The notes under the pieces are model-generated. The model searched no databases. It worked only from the letters and a program-made list of their open reading frames with translations, and had not been told where the DNA came from. A program made the translations under genes and the position numbers. A stretch of 60,859 nucleotides of DNA from Bacteroidota bacterium (lineage in GTDB: Bacteria; Bacteroidota; Bacteroidia; Chitinophagales; Chitinophagaceae): assembly GCA_018268085.1 (NCBI GenBank), contig JAFDXE010000028.1, positions 1 through 60,859 on the forward strand, in the 5' to 3' direction. Below are positions 1 through 8,614 of the stretch, in pieces. The number at the start of each line of letters is the position of its first letter. The first letter of the stretch is position 1.

Positions 1-3000
1 AACTGTAGAATTCGAAAAGCTGTAGCTTACACCTGCTGGTAATCCAGATACAGTTGGACTTCCAACGCCACCTCCTGCAGTATAAGTAATATTTGTGATC
101 GGTGCGTTCTGACAAACTGTTTGAGCATCTGTACCACTTGCTGAGGAAAGGCTTACAAATGTTGCCAGTGTACCGAAAGAAATATCATCTATTCCAAAGT
201 CGTTACCACCAAATGCTGTTTGCAGATCTTTGATGCTTACGGTTGCAGATGTTACACCTGCACCTGAAGTCCATGAACCGTAAAACTGTGTCCACGAATA
301 AGGAGCAGAAGTTGAATTCGGACCAGCAGGTAAAACTGCCGTTGTTCCGATACCCGATCCATTGATATCAAATTGCAATTGTGCAAATGGAGCTGCATCG
401 TTCAAACTCATTGCCCATGCAGAAAAATAATATGTTGTGTTTGGCTGAACTGTAATTGTTTGTTGCCAAACGCTTACTGGTGTTCCACTTCCGTTTACAA
501 TGAGCATATTTCCGCTACCGGTTGTATGGTCGTGTCCGAAGAAATAGCCGTGTGTAAAATTCGGATCAGGGCCTACTGTATAAATGGCCTCCGGATACAT
601 ACATCCGGATGTATAAGCTACAGAACCATAAGATGACGAGAAGCCTGCATCGCCTGCAGAAAAATCTCCGTTAACTACCAGTTCCTGTGCTACCGGTACC
701 GTTACCGAATTTGTACAACCTGCAGCTGTTGTTGCTGTAACCGTATAGTTACCTGCCAGGTTTACCAGCACTGAAGAAGTAGTGGCGCCTGTACTCCATA
801 ACCAGCTAGTTGCCGCCGGACTTGAACTTGCAGACAATTGTATATATCCACCACCATAGCAATAGTCGGGTGTAACTGTTACTACCGGACCAGCAGTTAC
901 TGCTACTGTTTGTGTAGAAGTACATCCGATGTCGGTGGTGGCTGTAGCTGTATAAGTGGTGGTAATAGCTGTAGATGATTTAAAGTAAACCGTAGCAGCA
1001 GAGGTGCCGGTATAGGCGGAAGTTGCCGCTGCGTCGGTATATAGATTTGTGATCGGTGACCATGTAATTGGACTTGTATAGTTAATGGTAATCGTCCAAC
1101 TGGTTAATGTTCCTGCCCTTGCAGCTACTTCGTCATCGATAACCAAAGTCCAGTTTCCATTGGGTGTTCCGTATAAAAAAGAGAAAGCCGCTACGTTGGA
1201 TTTATATCCTGTGGCACCTACGTTGTTTGCCGCGTTGGCAGCAAATGTTCCCGTGAAAGGCGAAGATGAGGATGCAAAAGTTGTGGTACCGGCACTGCTT
1301 ACTGTTGTATTGGTAAAGTTATTTCCGGTACCGCCTTTGCGATTTACCAGGTTTAATATGCTGCCATTCGGAGCTTTTAAATTTATATTTAAATCTCCAT
1401 CATTGTTATGTGAAATGTTGAAATTCACTGTTATGCCGCTTATCACGGCATAGGACGGGATCCCTGAAATTGCCAACGTATTGGTGATACCGGTAAGGTC
1501 ATTATCCGGTATAGCCTGCGTAATAGCGCCGGTTGTTTGTGTTGCTGAAGTTGGCGTTACCGACAAAGCCTGCACTGCATTTCTACATACGGTAGCACTT
1601 GAAGGGCTGATGGTAATAGCTGATGGTGCAGCTCCGACAGCTATTGTTTTTGAATCTGAAGCAGAACCACAGGTTCCTCCGGTAGTTGTTAATATAAGTG
1701 TGGCTGTTCCGGTAAATCCGCCCGGTGGTGTCCAGGTGGCATTTAACGTATTGGCATTAGGTGTAAATGTTCCACCCGAAGCGGTAGACCAAGTTCCACC
1801 CGTTGCCGAACCACCCACTGATCCGCCTAATGGAGCCGAAGCGCCACCAGAGCAAATCGGGCTTAAGGCAGCCCCTACATTTACTGTTGGTCCCTGTATC
1901 AGTGTAAACATACCATCAGAAGAAGTTACATTACCCCGGCTATTGGTGAAAATCGCACGGAATGAATATAAGTTCATTGTATATGAGGTAGGGTTCACCG
2001 TTAGTGTTGATGTGGTAACGCCGGATGCACTGGTTGTATTAACAGAATAAGGACTAGCGATCGTTAATGTATTAAATGTAGATCCGCCATCAGTACTGAT
2101 TTCCCAAACTACGGTTGAAACCGGTGTACTATTGGCTGCTGCGGTAAGCGACATTGATCCTCCATCGCAACCACTTAAATCCAAAGGCTGCGTAGCAATG
2201 GTTGGAACTGATGCACCACCTTCACCACAGGCATAATCTCCAAAAGAACTGAGCGTTGCCGCAATGCTGGTAGCTGTTTTTGCCCCTACAGTTGGATAAG
2301 CCCATGAACTTGATCTCCTGCCCAGGATAAAATTGGAAAAAGATGCACCGGCATCTATATCTGCCGCATTGAAGTTAAAAGTAGCTGTATAGTTTGTAAG
2401 TGATACACCACTATTGGTTAATCTCCAGTAACGGTTTACATCTTTGGTTTCATCAATTGTTGAGGTGAGAATATTCGGATGTTCGCTACCGGTAGTACTA
2501 CCTACAATAGAACCTGAAACCGTTACATTATTAAATGCTACGGATACAGGCGCATAAATAGAGGCGTCTCCTACTTCAAAAACCCTTGTAGGAGATCCGG
2601 TTGCTATGCCCAGTTGTAAATTTCCGTTTACATATTTACCTGCGCCGGCGCCGGTAATTGTTCCGGTTGTGCCAAGAATTATTTTGTAAACACCTGTAGT
2701 GATCCTTCCATTGGTGAATGCCAGGGCGCCTGCTCCTCCCGTTATATTTACGTCGGCACTATTTAAAGTGAGGCCGGCACTGTTATTCATTCCGAGGTTG
2801 TAAAAAGATGTAGCTGTAGATCCGGAAATATTCTGCGCTGCACTACCATTAAATGTTACGGTTCCGGTTCCGGGGGTAAATCCGGTGCCGTTGTTAATCC
2901 AGTCGCCACCAACATTAATAGCTAATGCCGTTCCGGCTGCGAATGTACCTGCAGTGATGGTTAAGGTTCCGTTGAGGTTTAAAGTTGTAGTAGATCCGGC

Positions 3001-5556
3001 AATATTTAACTGCTGACCGGATTTATTGATTGTTATATTATTGAATGTTTGTGAAGCTGCTGTTCCGTTAATGTTTTGTGCTCCTGTTGTTTTGCTGAAA
3101 GTAACGGTGCTGCTGTTTGGCGTAAAAGTTCCGCCGTTATTGGTCCAGTCGCCAGAAGGTAAATTAATAGCGGTTATTGTTCCGGCAGCGAATGTACCTG
3201 CAGTAAGCGTTACATTTCCATAAATATCAAGTGAAGTGGTAGATCCAGCTCCATTCAACTGCTGCCCTGCTTTATTTACAATTACATTGTAGAAAGATTG
3301 CGATGCAGCAGTTCCATTGATATTCTGTGCGCCTGTTGTACTGTTAAAGGTAACTGTTGATGTGCCATAAGTAAATGTACCTCCATTGTTCGTCCAGTTT
3401 CCACCAATATTGATGGTTGGGGCTGTCCCATAATTAAACGTTCCGGCGGTAAGCGTCATGGAACCATTTAAATTTAAAGTGTTCGCAGATCCTGATACAT
3501 TCAGTTGCTGACCAGTTTTATTTACGTTTATATTATTAAATGTGTGAGATGAAACAGTTCCTGTAATACTTTGGGCTGCCGTGGTATTACTGAAAGTTAC
3601 TGTTCCTGAACCGGGTGTAAAAGTGGCCCCGTTATTAATCCAGTTCCCCCCTGCCATATTGATATTAGTAACCGTACCTGCAGCCAGTGTGCCGGCTGTT
3701 AAGGTCATAGTTCCATAAACATTTACTGTTGTGGTTGATCCTGCACCGTTTAATTGCTGACCAGTTTTGTTTACAACGATATTATAAAACGACTGGCTGG
3801 CTGCAGTACCGTTAATATTTTGGGCTGCTGTAATGCTATTGAAAGTAACCGTTGAAGTGCCATAAGTGAAAGTAGCACCATTGTTAGTCCAGTTGCCGCC
3901 AACATTTATACTTGCTGCTGTACCTGCACTAAATATCCCGGAGCTAAGTGTTATGGTACCATTTGCATTTAAAGTACTGGTTGACCCTCCTACACTTAAA
4001 GTTTGAGCAGTTTTTGTAACTGTAACGTTATTAAATGTTTGAGAAATCGCAGTACCATTAATTTGCTGACTACTGCTGGTGTTATTGAAATTCACCGTTC
4101 CGCTTCCTGGCGTAAATGTAGCACCGTTATTTGTCCAGTCTCCCGCAATATTTATAGTGGTGGCAGTACCAGCAGCAAAAGATCCCGCCGTAAGCAGGAG
4201 GTCGTCATTTAGTACTAAGGTATTAGTAGAACCTGCAACACTTAACGTTCGGCCAACTTTATTGACGGTAACATCGTAAAAAGTCTGACTAGCTGCGGTT
4301 CCCATAATGTTCTGATCGGCCGACGTGTTGGCAAAATTTACAACACCGCTGCCAGGCGTGAACGTTCCGCCATTATTTACCCAGTCGCCGCCATTCATAT
4401 TAATAGTAGTTGCTGTTCCGGCGTCAAGCGTACCGGCAGTTAAGGTTACCGTACCGCCAATATTTAAAGTGGCTGTAGAACCACCCACAGTAACCTGCCT
4501 GCCGGATTTATTAACCGTTAGGTGGTAGAACGACTGCGAGGTTGATGACCCGTTAATATTTTCGTTAGCGGTAACTGTATTAAAATTAACCATCCCGGTA
4601 CCTGGTGTAAATACGCCCTGGTTATTCGTCCAGCTTCCGCCCACATTAAACGTTCTCGAAGTTGCGGCATAATCCACCGTATTAATGAGCGTACCTGAGG
4701 CTGAGATCACCACATCATTGGTTACAGTATAATTTGCAGTAGTTCCTGTAATTGACGCAGTACCAGTTGAAATCGTTAAATTATTATTAACTGTAAAAGG
4801 GGCGGAAAAATCAACTGTATTTCCGGATGCCGTTTTATTAACAGTGAGGTTATAAAAAGTATATCCACCGCTCATGGTTTGAGTACTGGCGGTATTACAA
4901 TTCACCGTACTAGTACTACAGGTAAACGTTCCACCGGTCAAATCTCCACCAATGTTTAAAGTTCCTGCACCCGTAAATGTAAACGCATTTGAAGTTCCGG
5001 AACCATTCATTGTAATATTACCGGTAACATTAATTGTTCCGGTTGAAGCCGTAATTGAACAGGTTCCTAAGGTCGGAGCACCCATGGTAATACTGGCGCA
5101 ACTAAGTGTGCCGCTACCCACCCCGATGGTTTTGGTTTGAGCCGAAGTAGTTGCATTAATAGTTATAGCATTAGTTACTGTAAGACTATTAGAACCTGTA
5201 ATAGTAACCGGATTAGACCCGTTACCACCATTTATTGTAAACGACTTACACACAGCCGCTGTATTTACATTGAGCGTTTTATTGTTAAGCACAACTACAT
5301 CTTCGGAAGCTGTAGGCATATGGCCGAGCGACCACCTGGTACCATCAGTCCAACTGTTTGTACCACCGCCGTTCCATTGATTGGTTTGTGAAAACACTGT
5401 TGATGTTGCAATCAACATGGTTAACAGGATGGCAAAAGAAATAACGTGAGACTTCTTCGGATTGCGGGGTTGAAGATGCAGATTTCCGGTACTTCCAAAT
5501 GTAATAAAAGCATTGAAAGGTTTACTCAATAAACTCAAAGGTAAATTGGTTTTCAT
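1..5556 (-). CDS. Giant secreted repeat adhesin-like protein (3' end outside window)
   Basis: The minus strand is open for 1852 codons from the ATG at 5556 and runs off the left edge, so the C-terminus is missing. About 38 polar residues precede the hydrophobic signal segment, which ends near TVFSQ (about residue 57). Residues about 290-920 are eight good copies of a roughly 83-residue module plus a degenerate first copy. Each copy carries GGxWTNNGGTFTPGSGTV and QxINGTAASQ-type motifs and looks like a beta-helix repeat. Ig-like sequence follows, then a P/Homo-B-like domain at about 1349-1496 (IPDND start, DGDLNINLKAPNG, GNWTLVIDD). A jelly-roll-like segment spans about 1623-1796 (VNGDFSAGD, FGIDDISFG). 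It is probably exported to the surface by type IX secretion; the sorting domain would lie outside the window. Function as an adhesin is inferred from architecture. Confidence 0.85.
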   Translation of the reverse strand, partial: MKTNLPLSLLSKPFNAFITFGSTGNLHLQPRNPKKSHVISFAILLTMLIATSTVFSQTNQWNGGGTNSWTDGTRWSLGHMPTASEDVVVLNNKTLNVNTAAVCKSFTINGGNGSNPVTITGSNSLTVTNAITINATTSAQTKTIGVGSGTLSCASITMGAPTLGTCSITASTGTINVTGNITMNGSGTSNAFTFTGAGTLNIGGDLTGGTFTCSTSTVNCNTASTQTMSGGYTFYNLTVNKTASGNTVDFSAPFTVNNNLTISTGTASITGTTANYTVTNDVVISASGTLINTVDYAATSRTFNVGGSWTNNQGVFTPGTGMVNFNTVTANENINGSSTSQSFYHLTVNKSGRQVTVGGSTATLNIGGTVTLTAGTLDAGTATTINMNGGDWVNNGGTFTPGSGVVNFANTSADQNIMGTAASQTFYDVTVNKVGRTLSVAGSTNTLVLNDDLLLTAGSFAAGTATTINIAGDWTNNGATFTPGSGTVNFNNTSSSQQINGTAISQTFNNVTVTKTAQTLSVGGSTSTLNANGTITLSSGIFSAGTAASINVGGNWTNNGATFTYGTSTVTFNSITAAQNINGTAASQSFYNIVVNKTGQQLNGAGSTTTVNVYGTMTLTAGTLAAGTVTNINMAGGNWINNGATFTPGSGTVTFSNTTAAQSITGTVSSHTFNNINVNKTGQQLNVSGSANTLNLNGSMTLTAGTFNYGTAPTINIGGNWTNNGGTFTYGTSTVTFNSTTGAQNINGTAASQSFYNVIVNKAGQQLNGAGSTTSLDIYGNVTLTAGTFAAGTITAINLPSGDWTNNGGTFTPNSSTVTFSKTTGAQNINGTAASQTFNNITINKSGQQLNIAGSTTTLNLNGTLTITAGTFAAGTALAINVGGDWINNGTGFTPGTGTVTFNGSAAQNISGSTATSFYNLGMNNSAGLTLNSADVNITGGAGALAFTNGRITTGVYKIILGTTGTITGAGAGKYVNGNLQLGIATGSPTRVFEVGDASIYAPVSVAFNNVTVSGSIVGSTTGSEHPNILTSTIDETKDVNRYWRLTNSGVSLTNYTATFNFNAADIDAGASFSNFILGRRSSSWAYPTVGAKTATSIAATLSSFGDYACGEGGASVPTIATQPLDLSGCDGGSMSLTAAANSTPVSTVVWEISTDGGSTFNTLTIASPYSVNTTSASGVTTSTLTVNPTSYTMNLYSFRAIFTNSRGNVTSSDGMFTLIQGPTVNVGAALSPICSGGASAPLGGSVGGSATGGTWSTASGGTFTPNANTLNATWTPPGGFTGTATLILTTTGGTCGSASDSKTIAVGAAPSAITISPSSATVCRNAVQALSVTPTSATQTTGAITQAIPDNDLTGITNTLAISGIPSYAVISGITVNFNISHNNDGDLNINLKAPNGSILNLVNRKGGTGNNFTNTTVSSAGTTTFASSSSPFTGTFAANAANNVGATGYKSNVAAFSFLYGTPNGNWTLVIDDEVAARAGTLTSWTITINYTSPITWSPITNLYTDAAATSAYTGTSAATVYFKSSTAITTTYTATATTDIGCTSTQTVAVTAGPVVTVTPDYCYGGGYIQLSASSSPAATSWLWSTGATTSSVLVNLAGNYTVTATTAAGCTNSVTVPVAQELVVNGDFSAGDAGFSSSYGSVAYTSGCMYPEAIYTVGPDPNFTHGYFFGHDHTTGSGNMLIVNGSGTPVSVWQQTITVQPNTTYYFSAWAMSLNDAAPFAQLQFDINGSGIGTTAVLPAGPNSTSAPYSWTQFYGSWTSGAGVTSATVSIKDLQTAFGGNDFGIDDISFGTLATFVSLSSASGTDAQTVCQNAPITNITYTAGGGVGSPTVSGLPAGVSYSFSNSTV
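2790..4700 (-). repeat. Tandem ~249-bp repeats inside the adhesin gene
   Basis: About eight in-frame copies of a 243-252 bp unit encode the ~83-residue module. The spacing between equivalent GG(N/D)WTNNG codons is 246-249 bp where I measured it. The copies are diverged (TFTYGTST versus TFTPGSGT variants), so they are old repeats rather than recent duplications. Boundaries are approximate. Confidence 0.8.
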
Positions 5557-5744
5557 GATTGAATTTTAGGATATTGGTGTAAGTTTAACTTGATATCTAA
5601 CGGTTTAGAATCCAAATTATTATGAGAATGAAAATATTTTAGTGGTGATACGCAATAAATTTTACCGGATATAAATTTTTATATTAATCACACAAATAAT
5701 TGATTCTCAATATTTTTTAAAAATAATTTTAAATTCTAGTTTAT

Positions 5745-5766
5745 AAAAAAGACCCCGTCCGGGGCC
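5745..5766 (-). terminator. Rho-independent terminator of the 5805-6779 gene
   Basis: On the minus strand a GC-rich hairpin (GGCCCCG / CGGGGTC, with one G-T pair) is followed by six T. It lies about 40 bp past the stop codon of the gene that ends at 5805. Confidence 0.85.
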
Positions 5767-5804
5767 TTTTCGATTCGTGTATATGTCAGGGAAATTAGGG
5801 CGAA

Positions 5805-6779
5805 TTAAGCAAGTGGATTGATTGTAGCTGAGCCGGAAGTACAAATCCAATCCGGGTCATAGTCATCTGAATCCTCTGAAGAAAGCCTTGTTCCAGGCTC
5901 CGATTCTGTGATGGTAAATTCGTTTGACACTGCAAAACTTAATGTACCGGATGTTGCCATCAGTTTCTTGGTTCCCACCAGGTCTAGTTTCAAATCTGAA
6001 TAAAAAGCAACGCCACCAGTAAACTGTACCGAAACTGTACCCCCAAGAGAACCAGTTCCGGCAGATAATTTAATTTTTACTTTTTGGCCTTCAGCAATAC
6101 CGTTTGAAGTAATATTCCCAAACTGATCCTGGGCAACGATCACCGGCTGCTGTTCGAATACAACACCTGCGGTAGAAGCAACAGGTTTATTAGAAAAAGC
6201 GAGTTTAGTAGCCATACCTCCCACCTGTGAGCAGGTAAAAAAAGAGGTGCCGGTTACCAACTTGCTGGCATTCACTATACCTTTCATCATTGCCGTTCCG
6301 GGATTAGCTGCTGTTCTGCAGATACTCACCTCCTGGTGTATTACTCTTCCGTCTGTAGCTTGTATTTCAACTCCTGAAATATTGATTACATCAGTTGAAC
6401 GGGTGGCAACCACCATCAATTTCACAATGATATTTACAGGTGTAACAGTAATAAAAGCAGCTTTAATGTCTTTCCCGTTACAATAAACTTTGCCTGCATT
6501 TTTATTAAAAACCCATCCGGCAGGCGCCGATAAAACAAGGGTTTTGAATTTACCTCCGGTTGAAGAAAAGTCGTTTGCGTTTGTTTCAGCTATTACAATA
6601 GTACCAATATTTGTGAAAGAAGGATTTGCAGCATTTGCAGCATTGTCGGCTGAAATTTCCATTCCCGGGTTGGTTACTGTTACAATTACCCCAGCCTTAA
6701 CAGATACACTTATCAAACCAACCGTTACAAAACAGAGCAGGCTTTTTGCTATTTTTTGAAGAAGTAAACCTCTATTCAT
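5805..6779 (-). CDS. Secreted protein of unknown function
   Basis: 324 residues. An N-terminal signal peptide (KIAKSLLCFVTVGLISVSVKAG) predicts export. The mature part is rich in beta-prone Val, Thr and Gly. It contains a stretch like bacterial Ig-like/invasin repeats around residues 195-290 (LAFSNKPVASTAGV then VAQDQFGN). The C-terminus is acidic (EDSDDYDPDW). I see no lipobox and no clear type IX sorting domain. It lies downstream of another secreted protein gene and upstream of the giant adhesin, all on the minus strand, so a cell-surface role is plausible. No enzyme motif was recognised. Confidence 0.75.
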   Translation of the reverse strand: MNRGLLLQKIAKSLLCFVTVGLISVSVKAGVIVTVTNPGMEISADNAANAANPSFTNIGTIVIAETNANDFSSTGGKFKTLVLSAPAGWVFNKNAGKVYCNGKDIKAAFITVTPVNIIVKLMVVATRSTDVINISGVEIQATDGRVIHQEVSICRTAANPGTAMMKGIVNASKLVTGTSFFTCSQVGGMATKLAFSNKPVASTAGVVFEQQPVIVAQDQFGNITSNGIAEGQKVKIKLSAGTGSLGGTVSVQFTGGVAFYSDLKLDLVGTKKLMATSGTLSFAVSNEFTITESEPGTRLSSEDSDDYDPDWICTSGSATINPLA

Positions 6780-7328
6780 ATCCTTAAAATTTAAATAATT
6801 AGCGATTGTTAATTAGATTTAAATTCTATGTGCGAGGTCATCGAAGGATTGACAGAAATGAAGTTTTTGGAACTAAGTTTCAGTGGATTAATGCTACCGG
6901 GAAGACAAATTAATTTAGGGAAAGTGCCAACACGGGGCATTTCACAAAAGATAAAGAATGAGGGGAATTTCTTAAGATTTGGGGAAAGTCTTTTGTAGTA
7001 TTAATACTACAGTGCAAATATTGACAAAATAATTTGAAATTGCAAGACAGTAATGAAAAAAAAATCAAAAGAGGTTATTTTTTCCTTTAAATAAATTTTA
7101 ATTTTTTGATTTTCAGTTCATTAACAAGATTAAATAAAATAAATTTCTCAAAAAGTATCAGCCACTTTTTTGCGTTTCTTTTTGCTATAATCAAAATTTG
7201 ATAACCCGATGATGGAAAGCTTAGCGTTGGGGATTGAGGAATAACAAGGCAAAAAAACGAATTGGGTGAAATTGCAAAGTTCAGTGATGGAATCATTATG
7301 GGAAGAATGCGAATTAATTTACACGTAG
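6780..7328. other. AT-rich intergenic region without a recognised gene
   Basis: About 550 bp between two secreted-protein genes. It is AT-rich with poly-A/T runs. The only open frame (minus strand, 69 codons, 7087-7296) has no family resemblance, so I do not call it. It should hold the promoter of the 5805-6779 gene, but no clear TAnnTTTG box was identified. Confidence 0.5.
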
Positions 7329-8135
7329 CTAGTGTAATATAATAAAGTTCACACCGCTGGAAATTGTTAATAATGCAGAAGGATTAATAAAAAGGCTGTT
7401 AATGGTTGTGTTTGCATGTATAACGACTGTTCCCTCATCTATCATTACATTTGACGCAGGCCCCGGTACGCCACAACTCCAATTTTGCGGATCTTCCCAT
7501 GAAGTGCTAACTGTGCCCAGCCACCTGTCGGTTGTTGTATTGATATTTATGGTTACCGTAGAATCGCAACCTGCTACGGATGTGTAAGCATAAGTATAAA
7601 CACCTCCGCTGGTATAAACATGCCCATTAAAAGTATAAGGTAGTTGAGCCGGACAAATTTCGAGATTAGTTGTACTGTTAGTGGGTGGCACAATAGAGAG
7701 CTGTAATGTTAGCATGGAATCGCAACCTGCAACATTTACCAAGGTATCCAAGTAAGTACCCGGACTGAATATATTAAGACCATTAAAAAGATAAGGCAGA
7801 TTGTTGGCACATGCAGTAACAAAAATGGAAGAAAAAGTGGGAGTGCCTGCGGAGAATATCGTTGCCTGGGATGAGCCTGAGTCTCCATTATCATCGGTAA
7901 CCAGGATATTATATAACCCAGGTGCCAGGTTTGCAAACACAGGCGATGTACTGAAGGTAGATCCAGCATTGATTGAATATTGATAGGTTCCCGGAGCTAA
8001 TGTAGTAATGGTTAAAGTTCCGTCATGACTGTTTGAACAACTGGCTGCTGATGTTGACACGGAAAAAAGAATGGTAGAAAAAGCACAAATGGGAATAAAT
8101 ATGGTGAGGAGGGTAAAAACCATTAACTTTTTCAT
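7329..8135 (-). CDS. Secreted protein with SprB-like repeats
   Basis: 268 residues starting MKKLMVFTLL, followed by a signal peptide ending near CAFS. Residues about 25-95 resemble a SprB repeat (SCSNSHDGTLTI, GTYQYSINAG, GLYNILVTDDNG), known from gliding adhesins of Bacteroidota. Two diverged copies of a VAGCDS module follow. The protein ends shortly after a TTINSLFINPSA strand with no recognisable C-terminal sorting domain, so it may be truncated or anchored differently. I chose this start over the ATG at 8150 because a -7 box lies 3 nt upstream of it and would overlap the longer reading frame. Confidence 0.75.
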   Translation of the reverse strand: MKKLMVFTLLTIFIPICAFSTILFSVSTSAASCSNSHDGTLTITTLAPGTYQYSINAGSTFSTSPVFANLAPGLYNILVTDDNGDSGSSQATIFSAGTPTFSSIFVTACANNLPYLFNGLNIFSPGTYLDTLVNVAGCDSMLTLQLSIVPPTNSTTNLEICPAQLPYTFNGHVYTSGGVYTYAYTSVAGCDSTVTININTTTDRWLGTVSTSWEDPQNWSCGVPGPASNVMIDEGTVVIHANTTINSLFINPSALLTISSGVNFIILH

Positions 8136-8138
8136 ATT

Positions 8139-8146
8139 CAAATATA
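8139..8146 (-). promoter_or_regulatory. -7 box (TATATTTG) for the SprB-like gene
   Basis: A perfect TAnnTTTG match on the minus strand, ending 3 nt before the ATG at 8135. This predicts an mRNA that starts at or beside the start codon. Confidence 0.45.
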
Positions 8147-8421
8147 TCATTTGCTTTTTTTATAATGCTCAGAATTTTGGTGCACCTGCCTTAACCTGAA
8201 AGCATTTTCCTGATATCTTTCATACTGCAACAACGCCGAAAATTGTAAGTAGAAAAAGATATTTAAATGAATTGCCCCAAATATGTTGTTTGTCAATTTA
8301 TTTACTGTAAAACCGTATCCGTTCGGTATTTATTTGAATTTAAAAATAAGGAACCGAAAACCTGGTGAGTTTAGCCCCTTCAACGGGAAATAAACAAAAA
8401 AAAATACCAAAGTCTCCAAAT

Positions 8422-8449
8422 AAAAATGCCTCATTAAATGAGGCATTTT
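8422..8449 (-). terminator. Terminator after tRNA-Val
   Basis: A nine-pair palindrome (ATGCCTCAT, 3-nt loop, ATGAGGCAT) followed on the minus strand by a T run, immediately 3' of the tRNA gene. Confidence 0.8.
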
Positions 8450-8450
8450 G

Positions 8451-8525
8451 TGGAAGTTGACGGGATCGAACCGCCGACCCTCTGCTTGTAAGGCAGATGC
8501 TCTAAACCAGCTGAGCTAAACTTCC
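8451..8525 (-). tRNA. tRNA-Val (anticodon UAC)
   Basis: A 75-nt cloverleaf reads on the minus strand. The acceptor stem is GGAAGTT/AACTTCC, the anticodon loop is CTTACAA (anticodon TAC, reading GUA and other GUN codons), and the T loop is TTCGATC. The terminal CCA is not encoded; only the discriminator A is present. The gene has its own promoter and terminator. Confidence 0.96.
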
Positions 8526-8539
8526 TTATTTTGGGAGGG

Positions 8540-8572
8540 CAAAGATAAGGGTTAAATGATTCTAACAAAATA
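8540..8572 (-). promoter_or_regulatory. Promoter of tRNA-Val (-33 TTTG, -7 TATCTTTG)
   Basis: On the minus strand TTTG (8572-8569) and TATCTTTG (8547-8540) are separated by 21 bp. This fits the Bacteroidota sigma-ABfr consensus. The predicted start lies a few nt before the mature tRNA 5' end at 8525. Confidence 0.7.
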
Positions 8573-8614
8573 TTTTATGCAAAAAACATAGCTTTTTATC
8601 AGGCAATACAACGA

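Noticed and set aside
1085..5391. Series of plus-strand open frames
   Set aside because: They are shadows of the minus-strand adhesin gene; compositions such as Val/Pro-rich frames arise from its Thr/Gly codons.
7087..7296. Minus-strand 69-codon frame
   Set aside because: No start context, no family resemblance, in AT-rich intergenic DNA.
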